A DNA stretch of 64,000 nt, from assembly GCF_963920485.1 (NCBI RefSeq), contig NZ_OY986431.1, positions 1,674,001 through 1,738,000 on the forward strand. Direction: 5' to 3'. Under the pieces are notes generated by a model. That model did no database searches, was not told where the DNA came from, and was given only the letters and a program-made list of their open reading frames with translations. The first letter of the stretch is position 1, and every line of letters starts with the position of its first letter. Positions 8,821 through 20,746 of the stretch are shown piece after piece. The stretch is from Cyanobium usitatum str. Tous (GTDB lineage: Bacteria > Cyanobacteriota > Cyanobacteriia > PCC-6307 > Cyanobiaceae). Made by a program: the position numbers and the translations under genes.

Positions 8821-9483
8821 TCAGAGGGGGTCAAGGGCCACCAGGGCCCGAAGGGCATCCGGGGGCTCTGGGATGGGGGAATGGAGGCGCGGAAAAATCC
8901 AGTAGGCCACCGCATGCAGGGCCAGCACCACGATCAAGTTCTGCACCCACACCATTGCCAGCGCAGCCAGCTGCACCTGGGCCAGCTCGATCGATGCCGC
9001 CAGGCCCAGCCAGCCGGCCAGCTTCTCCAATAAACCAGCAGCCGCCGTGGTGATCAGCACCCAAAGGTTCTCACCCACCAACACCGAGAGCACCGCCACC
9101 CGCACCAGGAAGCCGGCTGCACCGATCAGGCTGCCCACGCCCCAGCTCAGCCACCAACTGGAACGCCAACCGACCCTGGCCCGCCAGCACCAGCCCAGCC
9201 ACAGCGCCAGCAAGCCATAGGGGAAAACCACTAACGGCCCCCGGATCGGACCCATCAGGGCGACCAGCAATAGGGCGGTCACAACCAGTCCCTCCACGGC
9301 ACAGCGCCAGCCATGGCGCAACTGCAACAGGGCCAGGGGCAGGGGCAGGGCCAGGCGAAATAGGGGGCTGCCCACCGGCAGGTAGTAGAGCGCTACCCAC
9401 AGCAGGGCGGTGGCGGCGGCGAGATAGGCCGTATCCATCAACTGGCGGGCCTGGCCGCGGTTGAGTTGACGCCGGGACGACAT
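8821..9483 (-). CDS. DUF2232-family integral membrane protein
   Basis: 220-aa protein with six or more hydrophobic segments (e.g. FRLALPLPLALLQLRHGW, GPLVVFPYGLLALWLGWCW, LAMVWVQNLIVVLALHAVAYW). The topology and the RHGWRCAVEGL-type loop fit DUF2232 (YybS-like), a family of unknown function. ATG 9483 overlaps the stop of the lipoprotein gene, so translation is likely coupled. Confidence 0.75.
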   Translation of the reverse strand: MSSRRQLNRGQARQLMDTAYLAAATALLWVALYYLPVGSPLFRLALPLPLALLQLRHGWRCAVEGLVVTALLLVALMGPIRGPLVVFPYGLLALWLGWCWRARVGWRSSWWLSWGVGSLIGAAGFLVRVAVLSVLVGENLWVLITTAAAGLLEKLAGWLGLAASIELAQVQLAALAMVWVQNLIVVLALHAVAYWIFPRLHSPIPEPPDALRALVALDPL

Positions 9484-9923
9484 CAGCGCGGTGCCGGCGC
9501 CGGTGTGACCGTGGGGGCAGGCGCCGGCGTAGCGGCGGCTCCGACCCTTTCGATCATCTCCACCTCAAAACTGACCCCCGCTGCCCGCAAGGCTTCTGTG
9601 ACCGCTTCAGCCGGGGCAGCGGGATCGGCGGAAGGCAGCTGGATCGTGATGCGATAGGGGGCTGGCTTACTGGGATTGACGGCTGGTGGCTTGGCTTCTA
9701 CCGGCTTGGGCTCAGCTTTTTTGGGAGAAGCCGCCGTGGGGGAAGCAGTTTTGGATGCGGGAGTGGCGGTAGCTGGATTAGGGGCAGGCGAGACCGGCTG
9801 AGCGGGCTGGGCCGGGGGCGCTGAGAAGCTGCGGGCCAGCTGGTCGCCGAAGCGGGTGCCACTGCAGCCAGCCAGCGCTAGGGCGCAAAGCAGCGACCCA
9901 AAGGTGCGGCCGGCGCCTGCCAT
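9483..9923 (-). CDS. Putative lipoprotein with Pro/Ala-rich linker
   Basis: 146-aa protein with a lipoprotein signal (LLCALALAGCSG, lipobox LAGC), a low-complexity Pro/Ala/Lys linker and a short folded C-terminal region (PYRITIQLPSADPAAPAEAV ... AGVSFEVEMIERV). Function unknown. Start ATG overlaps the topA copy 1 stop. The first 16 bases of this gene are also present after topA copy 2 (down to 46433), showing where the topA repeat ends inside this gene. Confidence 0.75.
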   Translation of the reverse strand: MAGAGRTFGSLLCALALAGCSGTRFGDQLARSFSAPPAQPAQPVSPAPNPATATPASKTASPTAASPKKAEPKPVEAKPPAVNPSKPAPYRITIQLPSADPAAPAEAVTEALRAAGVSFEVEMIERVGAAATPAPAPTVTPAPAPR

Positions 9924-12691
9924 CAGCTGTCCGCCGCCCTGATCACACGCACCGCACTGGCCCGCAGACGGCCGGTCTTGGTCGTAGCGGGAGCTTTCTT
10001 TGCCGCAGGATCCTTAGCTGCAGGAGCCTTTGCTGCTGGTTTTTTGGCTGCTGGCTTTTTCGCTCCCGGCTTCCTCCCCCCAGCTTTGCCACTAGCTGCC
10101 TTTGCGGCCAGCAGCTCAACCGCCTGCTCCAGCGTGATCGTGTCGGCCGTCGTGCCCTCCGGCAAAGAAGCATTCACCTTGCCCTGCTTTACATACAGCC
10201 CATAGGGACCGTCAAACAGTTGGATCGCCTCATCCGCGCCCTCCGGGACTCCGATCTCCTTGAGGGCCGTGCGGCCCCCGCGCCCCTTCTTGGGCATGGC
10301 GAACAGCTCCACCGCTCGCTCAAGGCCAACCACCAGTACGTCGTCCTCAGCCTTGAGCGAGCGGTAGTCCTTCTCGCCTTTGCCCTTGTGGTGCACAACG
10401 TAGGGGCCAAAGCGACCCAGACCCGCCTCCACCCGACCGCCCTCCGGGTGATCGCCAAGTTGGCGCGGTAGACGCAGCAGCGCAATGGCATCCTCCAGCG
10501 TCAGATCCTCGGGCTTGGCGCCCTTGGGCAGTGATGCTCGCTTCGGTTTCGGGTTCTCGTCACTCACCTGGCCACGCTGCACGTACGGCCCGTACTGGCC
10601 AAACAGCAAGTACACCTGCTCTCCGCTTTCCGGGTCATCACCAAGAGACTCAGGACCATCCGCCTTTTGCCTCAGGATCAACTCCGCCTTTTCGCCATCG
10701 AGATCGGCAGGGGTGATCTCCTGAGGCAGCGTGGCCTTGAGCAGCTCCTCGCTGCCGTCTTCAGCGACGCGCTTCGTTTCCAGGTAGGCACCAAAACGGC
10801 CGATGCGCACCACGCACGGCAGCCCCTCCAGCTCAACGGTCCGGGACACACCGGGGTCGATATCGCCCTCCCGCTGCTGCACCTGGGTTTCTAGGCCCTT
10901 TTCTCCCTTAAAAAAGCTCTCCAGGTAAGGCAGCCACTGCACCTGACCGTGGGATATCTCATCGAGGGTGTTCTCCATCCGGGCCGTGAAACTGGTATCC
11001 ACCAGATCCGGGAAGTGCTCCTCCAGCAGGGCCGTCACGGCAAAAGCCGTGAAACTCGGCGTGAGGGAGTTATTGGCGAGCGTCGCGTACCCGCGATCCA
11101 CGATCGTGCCGATGATCGAGGCATAGGTGGAAGGCCGGCCGATGCCCTCCTTCTCAAGCATCTTCACCAGGGCCGCCTCGCTATAGCGAGCGGGGGGCTG
11201 GGTTTGGTGGCCGAGCGCCTCCACCGACTTGCAGTCAGGGCTGTCGCCCACCTTCAGGGCCGGCAGCAGCAGCTCCTGTCCTTCAAGGGCCGCGTCGGGA
11301 TCGTCGCTGCCCTCCACGTAGGCGCGAAAAAAACCAGCGAAGTCGATGCGCTTACCCGACGCACGGAACTGGGCTGGGCCCAGGGCCCCGCCATCGGCCT
11401 CCAGTTCCACCGCGAGCATCGTCAGGCGGGCATCAGCCATCTGGCTGGCCACCGTGCGCTTCCAGATCAGCTCATAGAGGGCCAGATCCTTGCCATCAAG
11501 TCCTGTGGCGTTTGGCGTGCGGAACGCCTCTCCCGCTGGACGAATCGCCTCGTGCGCCTCCTGCGCGTTGCGGGCCTTGGTGGAAAACTGGCGCGGGCTG
11601 GGGCTGAGGTAGTCCTTGCCGTACTTCTCACTGACGCAGCTACGCGCCGCGTTGATCGCCTGCTCGCTGAGGTGCACCGAGTCGGTGCGCATGTAAGTGA
11701 TGAAACCGCGCTCGTAGAGACCCTGGGCCGTGCGCATGGTTTCCCGGGCCGAAAGCCGCAGCTTGCGGTTGGACTCCTGCTGCAGCGTGCTGGTGGTGAA
11801 TGGCGGCACTGGCTTTCGCACCGTGGCCTTCTCCTCTACAGAGCCCACCTTCCAGGGGTTGGCCTGCACCTGCACCTGGAGCTGCCGCGCCTCCCCCTCG
11901 CTCAGCAGCCTCACCTTGCTGCCGTCCTTCAGGCCGCCGGTGCTCTCATCGAAGTCGGAGCCTCCCGCGATCCGCTCCCCTTGCAAATGGCTGAGCTTGG
12001 CCTCAAAGACACCTTCTCCCTCCTCCAGACGGGCCTTGAGGTCCCAGTAGCTGCCGCTGCGGAAAGCACGCCGCGCACGCTCGCGCTGCACCAGCAAGCG
12101 CACTGCCACCGACTGAACCCGGCCGGCGCTCAAACCCCACGCCACCTTTTTCCACAGCAGCGGCGAAAGGGTGTAACCCACCAAACGATCGAGGATCCGA
12201 CGCGTTTCCTGCGCATGCACCAGCTCCATATCCAGCTCGCGGGTCTCCTCTAGAGCACGGCTGATCGCCTCTTTCGTGATCTCGTGAAACACCATCCGCT
12301 TCACAGGCACCTTCGGGCTCAGCAGCTGCAGCAGGTGCCAGCTGATCGATTCACCCTCACGGTCTTCGTCAGTCGCCAGAAGCAGCTGGTCCGCACCCTT
12401 AAGAGCATCCTTCAGCTCCTTCACCACCTTCTTCTTGTCCTTCGGCACCACGTACAGAGGCTCGAAGTTGGCGGCGGTGTTCACTCCCAGATTTGCCCAC
12501 TTCTCACCCTTATGCGCCGCAGGTATCTCGCTGGCGTTATTGGGCAAGTCGCGGACGTGCCCCATCGACGCTTCCACCTTGAAATCCTTGGGAAGAAAAC
12601 CCCGGATCGTGCGGGCCTTCGTCGGACTTTCAACAATGACCAGGGTGTGACCCACAGGCACGCGCCTTACCGCTTCCCTCTTTATCGCATC
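9908..12691. repeat. Left 2784-bp direct repeat (topA copy 1) flanking the island
   Basis: Same orientation and same length as 46433-49216, with constant offset 36525. Identity begins within the first codons of the lipoprotein gene (9908) and ends 30 bases upstream of the topA start (12691). Flanking bases differ immediately outside both ends. Differences are concentrated near 9908-10480 and 12430-12560, while the core in between is almost identical. Confidence 0.95.
9923..12661 (-). CDS. topA: DNA topoisomerase I, copy 1
   Basis: Type IA topoisomerase that relaxes negative supercoils. TOPRIM motif at the N-terminus ([12 protein letters not shown], then [17 protein letters not shown]) and the catalytic Tyr in ITYMRTDS. 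The C-terminus lacks zinc fingers and ends in basic repeats of the PAAK type. Start is GTG 12661 or the GTG two codons later (MGHTLVIVE). It differs from copy 2 by about five residues, all seen in the last 110. The haloperoxidase gene ends 51 bases upstream on the same strand, leaving little room for a native promoter. Confidence 0.95.
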   Translation of the reverse strand: MPVGHTLVIVESPTKARTIRGFLPKDFKVEASMGHVRDLPNNASEIPAAHKGEKWANLGVNTAANFEPLYVVPKDKKKVVKELKDALKGADQLLLATDEDREGESISWHLLQLLSPKVPVKRMVFHEITKEAISRALEETRELDMELVHAQETRRILDRLVGYTLSPLLWKKVAWGLSAGRVQSVAVRLLVQRERARRAFRSGSYWDLKARLEEGEGVFEAKLSHLQGERIAGGSDFDESTGGLKDGSKVRLLSEGEARQLQVQVQANPWKVGSVEEKATVRKPVPPFTTSTLQQESNRKLRLSARETMRTAQGLYERGFITYMRTDSVHLSEQAINAARSCVSEKYGKDYLSPSPRQFSTKARNAQEAHEAIRPAGEAFRTPNATGLDGKDLALYELIWKRTVASQMADARLTMLAVELEADGGALGPAQFRASGKRIDFAGFFRAYVEGSDDPDAALEGQELLLPALKVGDSPDCKSVEALGHQTQPPARYSEAALVKMLEKEGIGRPSTYASIIGTIVDRGYATLANNSLTPSFTAFAVTALLEEHFPDLVDTSFTARMENTLDEISHGQVQWLPYLESFFKGEKGLETQVQQREGDIDPGVSRTVELEGLPCVVRIGRFGAYLETKRVAEDGSEELLKATLPQEITPADLDGEKAELILRQKADGPESLGDDPESGEQVYLLFGQYGPYVQRGQVSDENPKPKRASLPKGAKPEDLTLEDAIALLRLPRQLGDHPEGGRVEAGLGRFGPYVVHHKGKGEKDYRSLKAEDDVLVVGLERAVELFAMPKKGRGGRTALKEIGVPEGADEAIQLFDGPYGLYVKQGKVNASLPEGTTADTITLEQAVELLAAKAASGKAGGRKPGAKKPAAKKPAAKAPAAKDPAAKKAPATTKTGRLRASAVRVIRAADS

Positions 12692-12711
12692 GGCGGGCCC
12701 AACGGCGGAAC

Positions 12712-15132
<2,421 letters not shown>

Positions 15133-15493
15133 TGGCTTTTGTTACCGCAAAACATTGAGCTGATCAAAACGCACCACACACGCAAGGGTCAAGCAAACCC
15201 GCTGCGGACAAGGGCGACTTCGCGCAAAACGAACATTGACACCTCAACGAGTTACGCCAAGGAACAATCGCGATTGATTGCGAAAACTTAAGACGCGCAA
15301 TCTTTCGCAACAATGGCAAGGCAAGCGGCTGCTCGAGCAAGGGCTATCAGAGGGCAACTTAATGAGATTTCGTTATCCACTATCAAACGAGTTTACGACC
15401 TTCAGCTATGACCAACCACACTGGGAAGCTCCGCGCTCGTGTTGCGGCCTAAGTCGGCATGGCTCGAGTACCGCTCTATCCCAAGTGGCCCTG
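15133..15493. other. Intergenic region upstream of the haloperoxidase gene
   Basis: 361 bases between the haloperoxidase start and the end of the small DUF6447-like gene, both on the minus strand. It must carry the haloperoxidase promoter and the end of the secretion operon, but I see no clear consensus promoter and no hairpin with a T-run. AT content is higher than in the coding neighbours. Confidence 0.5.
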
Positions 15494-15730
15494 TCAGTTG
15501 GGCAAGCGGGCCGTCAACTCCTGAATCAGGGTGCGGCGGGCGATCTCGAGGTAATTCAGACGGCGCTTGAGCTGGGTGATCTGCTCTTCGCAGTCGCGCA
15601 CAGCCAGCACCAGCTTTTGGGCCTCGTCAGGAAGGCTGTTGATGGGGTAGTTGCGGTCACCGATGGTGAGAACAGGTTGCTGTTCGACAGCTGCTGGCGC
15701 CTCGCCAGCATTAGCAGGGATATCAGTCAT
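15494..15730 (-). CDS. Small DUF6447-like protein
   Basis: 78-aa protein, start ATG 15730 (MTDIPANAGEA). Pattern: short variable N-terminus, then PVLTIGDRNYPINSLPDEAQKL and an amphipathic helical half (EEQITQLKRRLNYLEIARR). This resembles the small DUF6447 proteins often found in cyanobacteria; function unknown. It is the last gene of the secretion operon, 77 bases after the HlyD gene. Confidence 0.6.
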   Translation of the reverse strand: MTDIPANAGEAPAAVEQQPVLTIGDRNYPINSLPDEAQKLVLAVRDCEEQITQLKRRLNYLEIARRTLIQELTARLPN

Positions 15731-15807
15731 CAGAGGATGTAAAGAATTAAAAACAACGGGGAGAGTGAGGATCGCGGTGCCTTCGCGCAACGAGCGAGAA
15801 GTCCAGA

Positions 15808-16944
15808 TCAGCGGCGTTCGGTCATGGGCTTGAACAGGTCATTCACGAAATCAAACACGAGACTAATCATCGGTTTCTCCTCGAGAACCACCCGTGCCGT
15901 GATCCCCATACCGGAACGCAAGGACTCCGCAGGGAAGCGCGCTGGGATTCCGGCCGGAGGAATACGGATGCGTGCCATGTAGGCCGGAGCCTGTCCCTTG
16001 GCATCAGGGGTTGAGGTGGTGGGGGAAATAGATTCCACCTCCCCCTTGAGGGTGCCGAAGTCATTGGACGGGAACGCATCGACGGTGATCTCGGCCGGCT
16101 TACCTGGCGTGATAGGAGCGGCCAGACGCGAGGACACCTGCACGGAAGCGATCAGGCCTTCTTTAGGAACAACCGTGGCGAGTACATCTCCCGCCTGCAC
16201 CCGCTCTCCCTTGGATTGAACTGCCATTCGCTGGAGAGTGCCAGCGATCGGCGCTTGAATATCGAAATGCTTGGAACGGCCCTGCAGCTCCTCCAGTTGG
16301 TTATTCACATCATTGAACTCGATCCGAAAGTTGGTTGATGCTTTTGCCATCTCGGCACGGAGGACCTGAAACTCCTGACGACTTTGAAACAACTGGTTTT
16401 TCTTCTCAAGTAGCTGGACCTCCTGAACAGATCCTTGCTTAAACAAACCCGCCAAGCGCGCAACGATATCTGCATTAAGTCGAATCTGGGCCTTGGTCTG
16501 GAGCAGGCGATTACGGAAAGAGAGCTGCTCCTGGGAGTTCCTCTGTTGCAGCATGGAAATCTTGCGTTTCAAGCTCTGCAAGCGTGGATCGAGATCCTCA
16601 CGGCTCAGCACAAAAAGAACCTGTCTGGCGCTCACAGTCTGGTATTGCCGAACCTTCACCTCTGCCACCAAGGCAGTGTCAGGACTTTTAATGCTGACCT
16701 CGGAGCTCAATGTCTCAAGTTGGCCAGGCAGACTTGAGGTCTCTTCGAGTTTGTTCACGGAAGCCCAGACCACAAGAGAAACCGAACCGATGCTCAGCCC
16801 CCAGATCATGATCCTGGTCCAGACAGGTGGCGGAGTGAGCAGCAGCTGATGGTTCTTTTCAACCTCTCCTTCTGCAGAGGAGGACATGGATGATTGAACT
16901 CGATCTCCAGGGGTGAATAGGCGTGTAATGAGTGATTTCATCAT
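15808..16944 (-). CDS. HlyD-family periplasmic adaptor of a type I secretion system
   Basis: Membrane-fusion protein that bridges the inner-membrane ABC exporter to a TolC-type outer-membrane channel. 378 aa with one N-terminal membrane segment (IMIWGLSIGSVSLVVWASVN), a lipoyl-like half (SVSLPGQLE-type start, LVAEVKVRQYQTV), a central coiled coil of about 100 residues, and a returning lipoyl/beta-barrel part (IQAPIAGTLQRMAVQSKGERVQAGDVLATVVP pattern). Start overlaps the ABC gene stop by 4 bases. Confidence 0.9.
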   Translation of the reverse strand: MMKSLITRLFTPGDRVQSSMSSSAEGEVEKNHQLLLTPPPVWTRIMIWGLSIGSVSLVVWASVNKLEETSSLPGQLETLSSEVSIKSPDTALVAEVKVRQYQTVSARQVLFVLSREDLDPRLQSLKRKISMLQQRNSQEQLSFRNRLLQTKAQIRLNADIVARLAGLFKQGSVQEVQLLEKKNQLFQSRQEFQVLRAEMAKASTNFRIEFNDVNNQLEELQGRSKHFDIQAPIAGTLQRMAVQSKGERVQAGDVLATVVPKEGLIASVQVSSRLAAPITPGKPAEITVDAFPSNDFGTLKGEVESISPTTSTPDAKGQAPAYMARIRIPPAGIPARFPAESLRSGMGITARVVLEEKPMISLVFDFVNDLFKPMTERR

Positions 16945-19880
16945 CCACCCAACTGCTGCTGATAGAGGGCGAAATAACGCCCAGACTTAGCCATCAACTC
17001 ATCGTGAGTCCCAACCGAATCAATTCGTCCTTCGTGCATCATCACAATCTGATCAGCCTTAGTGAGGGTTGACAAGCGATGGGTGATCATCAGCATTGTG
17101 CGGCCTTTGGCATGCCGGCGCAAGTTGCTTACGACCTGTTGTTCTGTATCAACATCCAAGGCACTGGTTGCTTCATCCAAAATGATCAGGCTTGGGCTCT
17201 GAAGCAGCATGCGCGCCAAGGCAATTCGCTGGCGTTGACCGCCAGAAAGACCTGCGCCCTTTTCCCCGAGAGGAGTGCTGTAGCCATAGGGAAGGCCCAT
17301 GATAAATTCATGGGCACAAGCCATCTTAGCGGCCTCTATCACCTCACTGGCCTCGGCCTCAGGATCGGCAACGGCAATATTGGAGTATATCGATCCCTCA
17401 AAAAGAAGACAGTCTTGAGGCACAAAACCGAGCTGACGGCGTAGCGAATACAGTTCAACTTTACCGACGTCTAGATCATCAATCAGAACCTTGCCCTTGG
17501 TCGGCTCATAAAGACGCGGGATCAGCTTTAGAAGGGTGCTTTTGCCACAGCCACTCTGACCAACAATTCCCGTGAAGCTGCCGGCGGGTATCTCAAGACT
17601 GACACCAGCCAACTGCGGATTTGCCGTACTGCCGTAGCCAAAGCCAACTTGATCGAAGTTGATCCTCCCCTTGATCGGCGGCATCGCAATATTAGTCTCT
17701 TCATGATCACCTGTTTCCAGGGGCTGGTTAACTACATCACCAAGACGCTCCACCGCCATTGAAACTTCCTGAAAATTGTTCCAGGTACTAGCGAGTCTCA
17801 ATATTGGCTGAGTAACGTATCCGCTAATGATTCTAAAGGCAATAAGGCCTCCCAGCGTTAGCTCATTTTCCAGAACCAACCAGGCCCCTACGCAAATTAC
17901 AAGGATGTTCGTTGTTTTATTGATCAACTGAAGCGTATTCGAGCTGGCCGTATTGGCGAGAACGGTACGAAAGCCTTTGTTGATATCATCCAAATGCCGA
18001 TCTTCCCAGTTCCGACGAGCAGTTAGCTCGCTATTCTGGAGCTTGACGGTCTGAATACCATTCAGAACCTCAACCATGTAGGACTGGGTTTTGGAGTGGG
18101 CTTCTGCCCTCTGGCGAATGAGCTTCTGAGTGACCGGCGTGAGCCCCAAGATAACTATCAGAAGCAGAGGAATACTTCCAAGGATAATACCCGAAAGCAG
18201 GGGAGAGTAAAAGAACATCACCCCGAAATAAAGCAGAGCGAAAATCGCATCCAAAACAACGGTAAGCGCAGTCCCGGTTATAAAGCTACGAATTTTATCG
18301 AGCTCATTCAGACGGCTGGAAAGCTCGCCAACAGGTCGCCTCTCAAAATAACGAGCATTGAGACGAAGCAAGCGCGAAATAATTGACGAGCCAATCGTTA
18401 TATCAATGCGGTTTGATATTTCCATGAACTGAAAGGTGCGCAGGCTGCTGAAGACAAGCTCAAGCAGCATGAACAACACCATCAGAACAGCGAAACCTCC
18501 GAGTGCGCTCGAAGCACCCTGCCCGATCACCCGATCGATGATCTGCTGAAACAGCAAGGGTGTCGCCAAAGCGAAGAGCTGGGTGATGAAGCTGGCGATA
18601 AACACCTCCAGCAGCGGCAGCTTGTAATTACTCAAATAGGGCAGCATCCACCCCAGGCCAAAGCGTGCCCTGGGGGTATTCGAGCCCGCACTAACCACCA
18701 CAACGCGCAGATTGGTGGCAGAGCTGGGTAGCAGCGACTCGACATTAATAAGCCCGATGCCAGCGGCAGGATCCAGGCACAGCAGACCATGGGCCGACGC
18801 TTCAACTATCAGCCGTGGCTGCTGATGCTCATCCAGAGCTATGGCTGGGGTGGGCAGCCGATTGGCATCAGCGGGACGGCAGGTGACAACCCGGCCAATC
18901 AGGCCGAGCTGATCAATCACGGTGATCAGCTTGTCCAAGGTGGGGCCACCCTTACTGGACACCAGAAACGTGCCAGCTTTGCGGAGGGTGTCTCGCCGCG
19001 TGGGGAGAGAGAAATGCTGGCTGATCATCGCCAGCACCGCCTCCTGTCGTTTTTCCGGGGTGCGCCCACTCACCGGCGCATAGCCCAGCTCCCGGACCCG
19101 TCGGCCAAGCTCCTGGCCGGTGGCGCTGCTAAGCAGGCCAAGGTCTGGCGCCAAAGAATCCTGCAATGGTCGTGCAGGCGGTGAGGCGGTTGGCGCAGGA
19201 AGCGATGGTGGTGTGGCTGAAGTTGGGCCAGCAATCGCAGTTGGCATGCTGGCCGCTCGCTCTCCATCCAGCTCAGACCAAACGAGCACCCGAGGTAGGG
19301 CGCTGTCGGACCAAAACTGGCGCAAGGTTGCGGCGCTGATCAGCTGACCATGTCGGAAGCCCCGATCAGGCCGATCCGCATAGATCAGGCCCGCGGTAGG
19401 GGCATCTAGATCCGAAGAGGTTGCCAGACGCCAGCGTCGCTGGTAAATCGCAGGGGTTCGCTGATCCAGCGGCACAGGCAGAGAACCCGTGGCCACCAAA
19501 TGATGCAGCAGAGGTAGCTCACTGGGAGAAACCGCCTGATTCAGCAATGACTTCACCGCTGCCGCCAAGTCTGCCGGCAATGGAGTGACACCAAGCACTA
19601 TCAGCTCACAGTTGGTGGAGGCGGTCACCTCCTCCACCAACTGCGTTTCCAAGAGGGCAAGGGCACCGCAGATGTAGGGAGCTTCGACACGCATCACGGT
19701 GAGGGAGCCGAAATGACGAGCGGGATCCAGCACACGGCAGGAGCCGGAGAGAATCAGCAGAATTTCTTGACTGGCGGAACGGGTCTGCAGAACGGTGCCA
19801 GGCGGCACCTCGCGCCGGGGGCAGCCATGCTGGCTGGCCAAAGCCTCAAGGGTCGCGAGCTGGGAATTAGAAATTTGCAT
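16941..19880 (-). CDS. Type I secretion ABC exporter with N-terminal cNMP-binding-like domain
   Basis: 979-aa exporter. Order: cyclic-nucleotide-binding-like beta domain (about 1-125), linker, C39-peptidase-like domain without an evident catalytic Cys (about 260-395, so likely a substrate-binding CLD), six transmembrane helices (about 410-700), and an ATPase with Walker A GQSGCGKST (about 778), signature LSGGQRQRIALAR (about 878), Walker B LIILDEATSALD and H-loop MITHRLST. This domain order occurs in cyanobacterial RTX exporters. It is nearly contiguous with the PPIase-like gene upstream and overlaps hlyD downstream. Confidence 0.92.
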   Translation of the reverse strand: MQISNSQLATLEALASQHGCPRREVPPGTVLQTRSASQEILLILSGSCRVLDPARHFGSLTVMRVEAPYICGALALLETQLVEEVTASTNCELIVLGVTPLPADLAAAVKSLLNQAVSPSELPLLHHLVATGSLPVPLDQRTPAIYQRRWRLATSSDLDAPTAGLIYADRPDRGFRHGQLISAATLRQFWSDSALPRVLVWSELDGERAASMPTAIAGPTSATPPSLPAPTASPPARPLQDSLAPDLGLLSSATGQELGRRVRELGYAPVSGRTPEKRQEAVLAMISQHFSLPTRRDTLRKAGTFLVSSKGGPTLDKLITVIDQLGLIGRVVTCRPADANRLPTPAIALDEHQQPRLIVEASAHGLLCLDPAAGIGLINVESLLPSSATNLRVVVVSAGSNTPRARFGLGWMLPYLSNYKLPLLEVFIASFITQLFALATPLLFQQIIDRVIGQGASSALGGFAVLMVLFMLLELVFSSLRTFQFMEISNRIDITIGSSIISRLLRLNARYFERRPVGELSSRLNELDKIRSFITGTALTVVLDAIFALLYFGVMFFYSPLLSGIILGSIPLLLIVILGLTPVTQKLIRQRAEAHSKTQSYMVEVLNGIQTVKLQNSELTARRNWEDRHLDDINKGFRTVLANTASSNTLQLINKTTNILVICVGAWLVLENELTLGGLIAFRIISGYVTQPILRLASTWNNFQEVSMAVERLGDVVNQPLETGDHEETNIAMPPIKGRINFDQVGFGYGSTANPQLAGVSLEIPAGSFTGIVGQSGCGKSTLLKLIPRLYEPTKGKVLIDDLDVGKVELYSLRRQLGFVPQDCLLFEGSIYSNIAVADPEAEASEVIEAAKMACAHEFIMGLPYGYSTPLGEKGAGLSGGQRQRIALARMLLQSPSLIILDEATSALDVDTEQQVVSNLRRHAKGRTMLMITHRLSTLTKADQIVMMHEGRIDSVGTHDELMAKSGRYFALYQQQLGG

Positions 19881-19883
19881 GGT

Positions 19884-20645
19884 TCAAGACTTGCCGCTGT
19901 TCAACCAGCCGATCAGCGCTTGTAGATCACTCTGGATATCAGTACCAATCTGAGATTTGAAGCAAATCTCTTCAAGAAAACGCTTGGTATTGTCATCGTA
20001 TTCGCTATCAAAGCGATACTCCATACGAATCAACGTATGCCATTCATCGGCCTGAAATGGTCCGATCAGATGCCCAGCCTGGGCAGTACGCAAACGCGCT
20101 GCCACCTCGGGGTGAGGGGTTGTGAGATCGACAGGACCAACAATGCCCTGTGTCTTTGCTTCCGGCCCGTTGGAGTACTGGGTCGCAGCCTCAGCAAAGG
20201 TGATCTCGCCGGCCTCGATGGCGTAGAAGAGCTCTTGGCAAAGCCCGGAATCAGCAACTCGTATCAAACCGTAGAGAACCCGATCTAGTTTGTCTTTGTA
20301 CCGCAGATACAGACTTTCGCCAGAGGCCGTCACCAACTGCTCGCGGAGCTCGGCCCGGCGCCAAGCGTGGATGGCTTCGGAGACCAGATCTTCACTGGTC
20401 ATGCCATGCGTGAGGCACCAGCGCTGACGATCCTCGAGAGTAGTCAGGCCATTCTCTTCACAGTACTGCTGAAGAGCAGCAGCATGGATCTGGTCGGGAT
20501 CGGAAAGATCAGCATGGGCAAAAACCACCTCCCGCTCCTTGAGCTGGCGAACGAATGATTCGGCCATGTCAAAGCGGAACAGCAGTGAGATCAGATCCCT
20601 GCCACTAGCCTGTTCTAGCGCAAAGAGAACCGTGGTACCACTCAC
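19884..20645 (-). CDS. Parvulin-like peptidyl-prolyl isomerase family protein
   Basis: 253-aa protein. The middle and C-terminal part resembles PpiC/rotamase domains (ITFAEAATQYSNGPEAKTQGIVGPVDL, then ARLRTAQAGHLIGPFQADEWHTLIRM), the N-terminal part a SurA-like helical region. No signal peptide, so it may act in the cytoplasm as a chaperone for export substrates. GTG start. First gene of the secretion operon, 3 bases before the ABC gene. Confidence 0.78.
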   Translation of the reverse strand: MSGTTVLFALEQASGRDLISLLFRFDMAESFVRQLKEREVVFAHADLSDPDQIHAAALQQYCEENGLTTLEDRQRWCLTHGMTSEDLVSEAIHAWRRAELREQLVTASGESLYLRYKDKLDRVLYGLIRVADSGLCQELFYAIEAGEITFAEAATQYSNGPEAKTQGIVGPVDLTTPHPEVAARLRTAQAGHLIGPFQADEWHTLIRMEYRFDSEYDDNTKRFLEEICFKSQIGTDIQSDLQALIGWLNSGKS

Positions 20646-20746
20646 AGGCGAAGAAGAAGGTTCCAGAAAGCTTTAAGGCTATTCAGTGAAAATATTATCG
20701 CCAATAACTAAATGGGCAAGAGGGTAATCCCGCATCAAGCGATGGT

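Noticed and set aside
10949-12253. 434-codon plus-strand frame inside topA (also 47474-48778)
   Set aside because: Antisense shadow of topA; conserved only because topA is.
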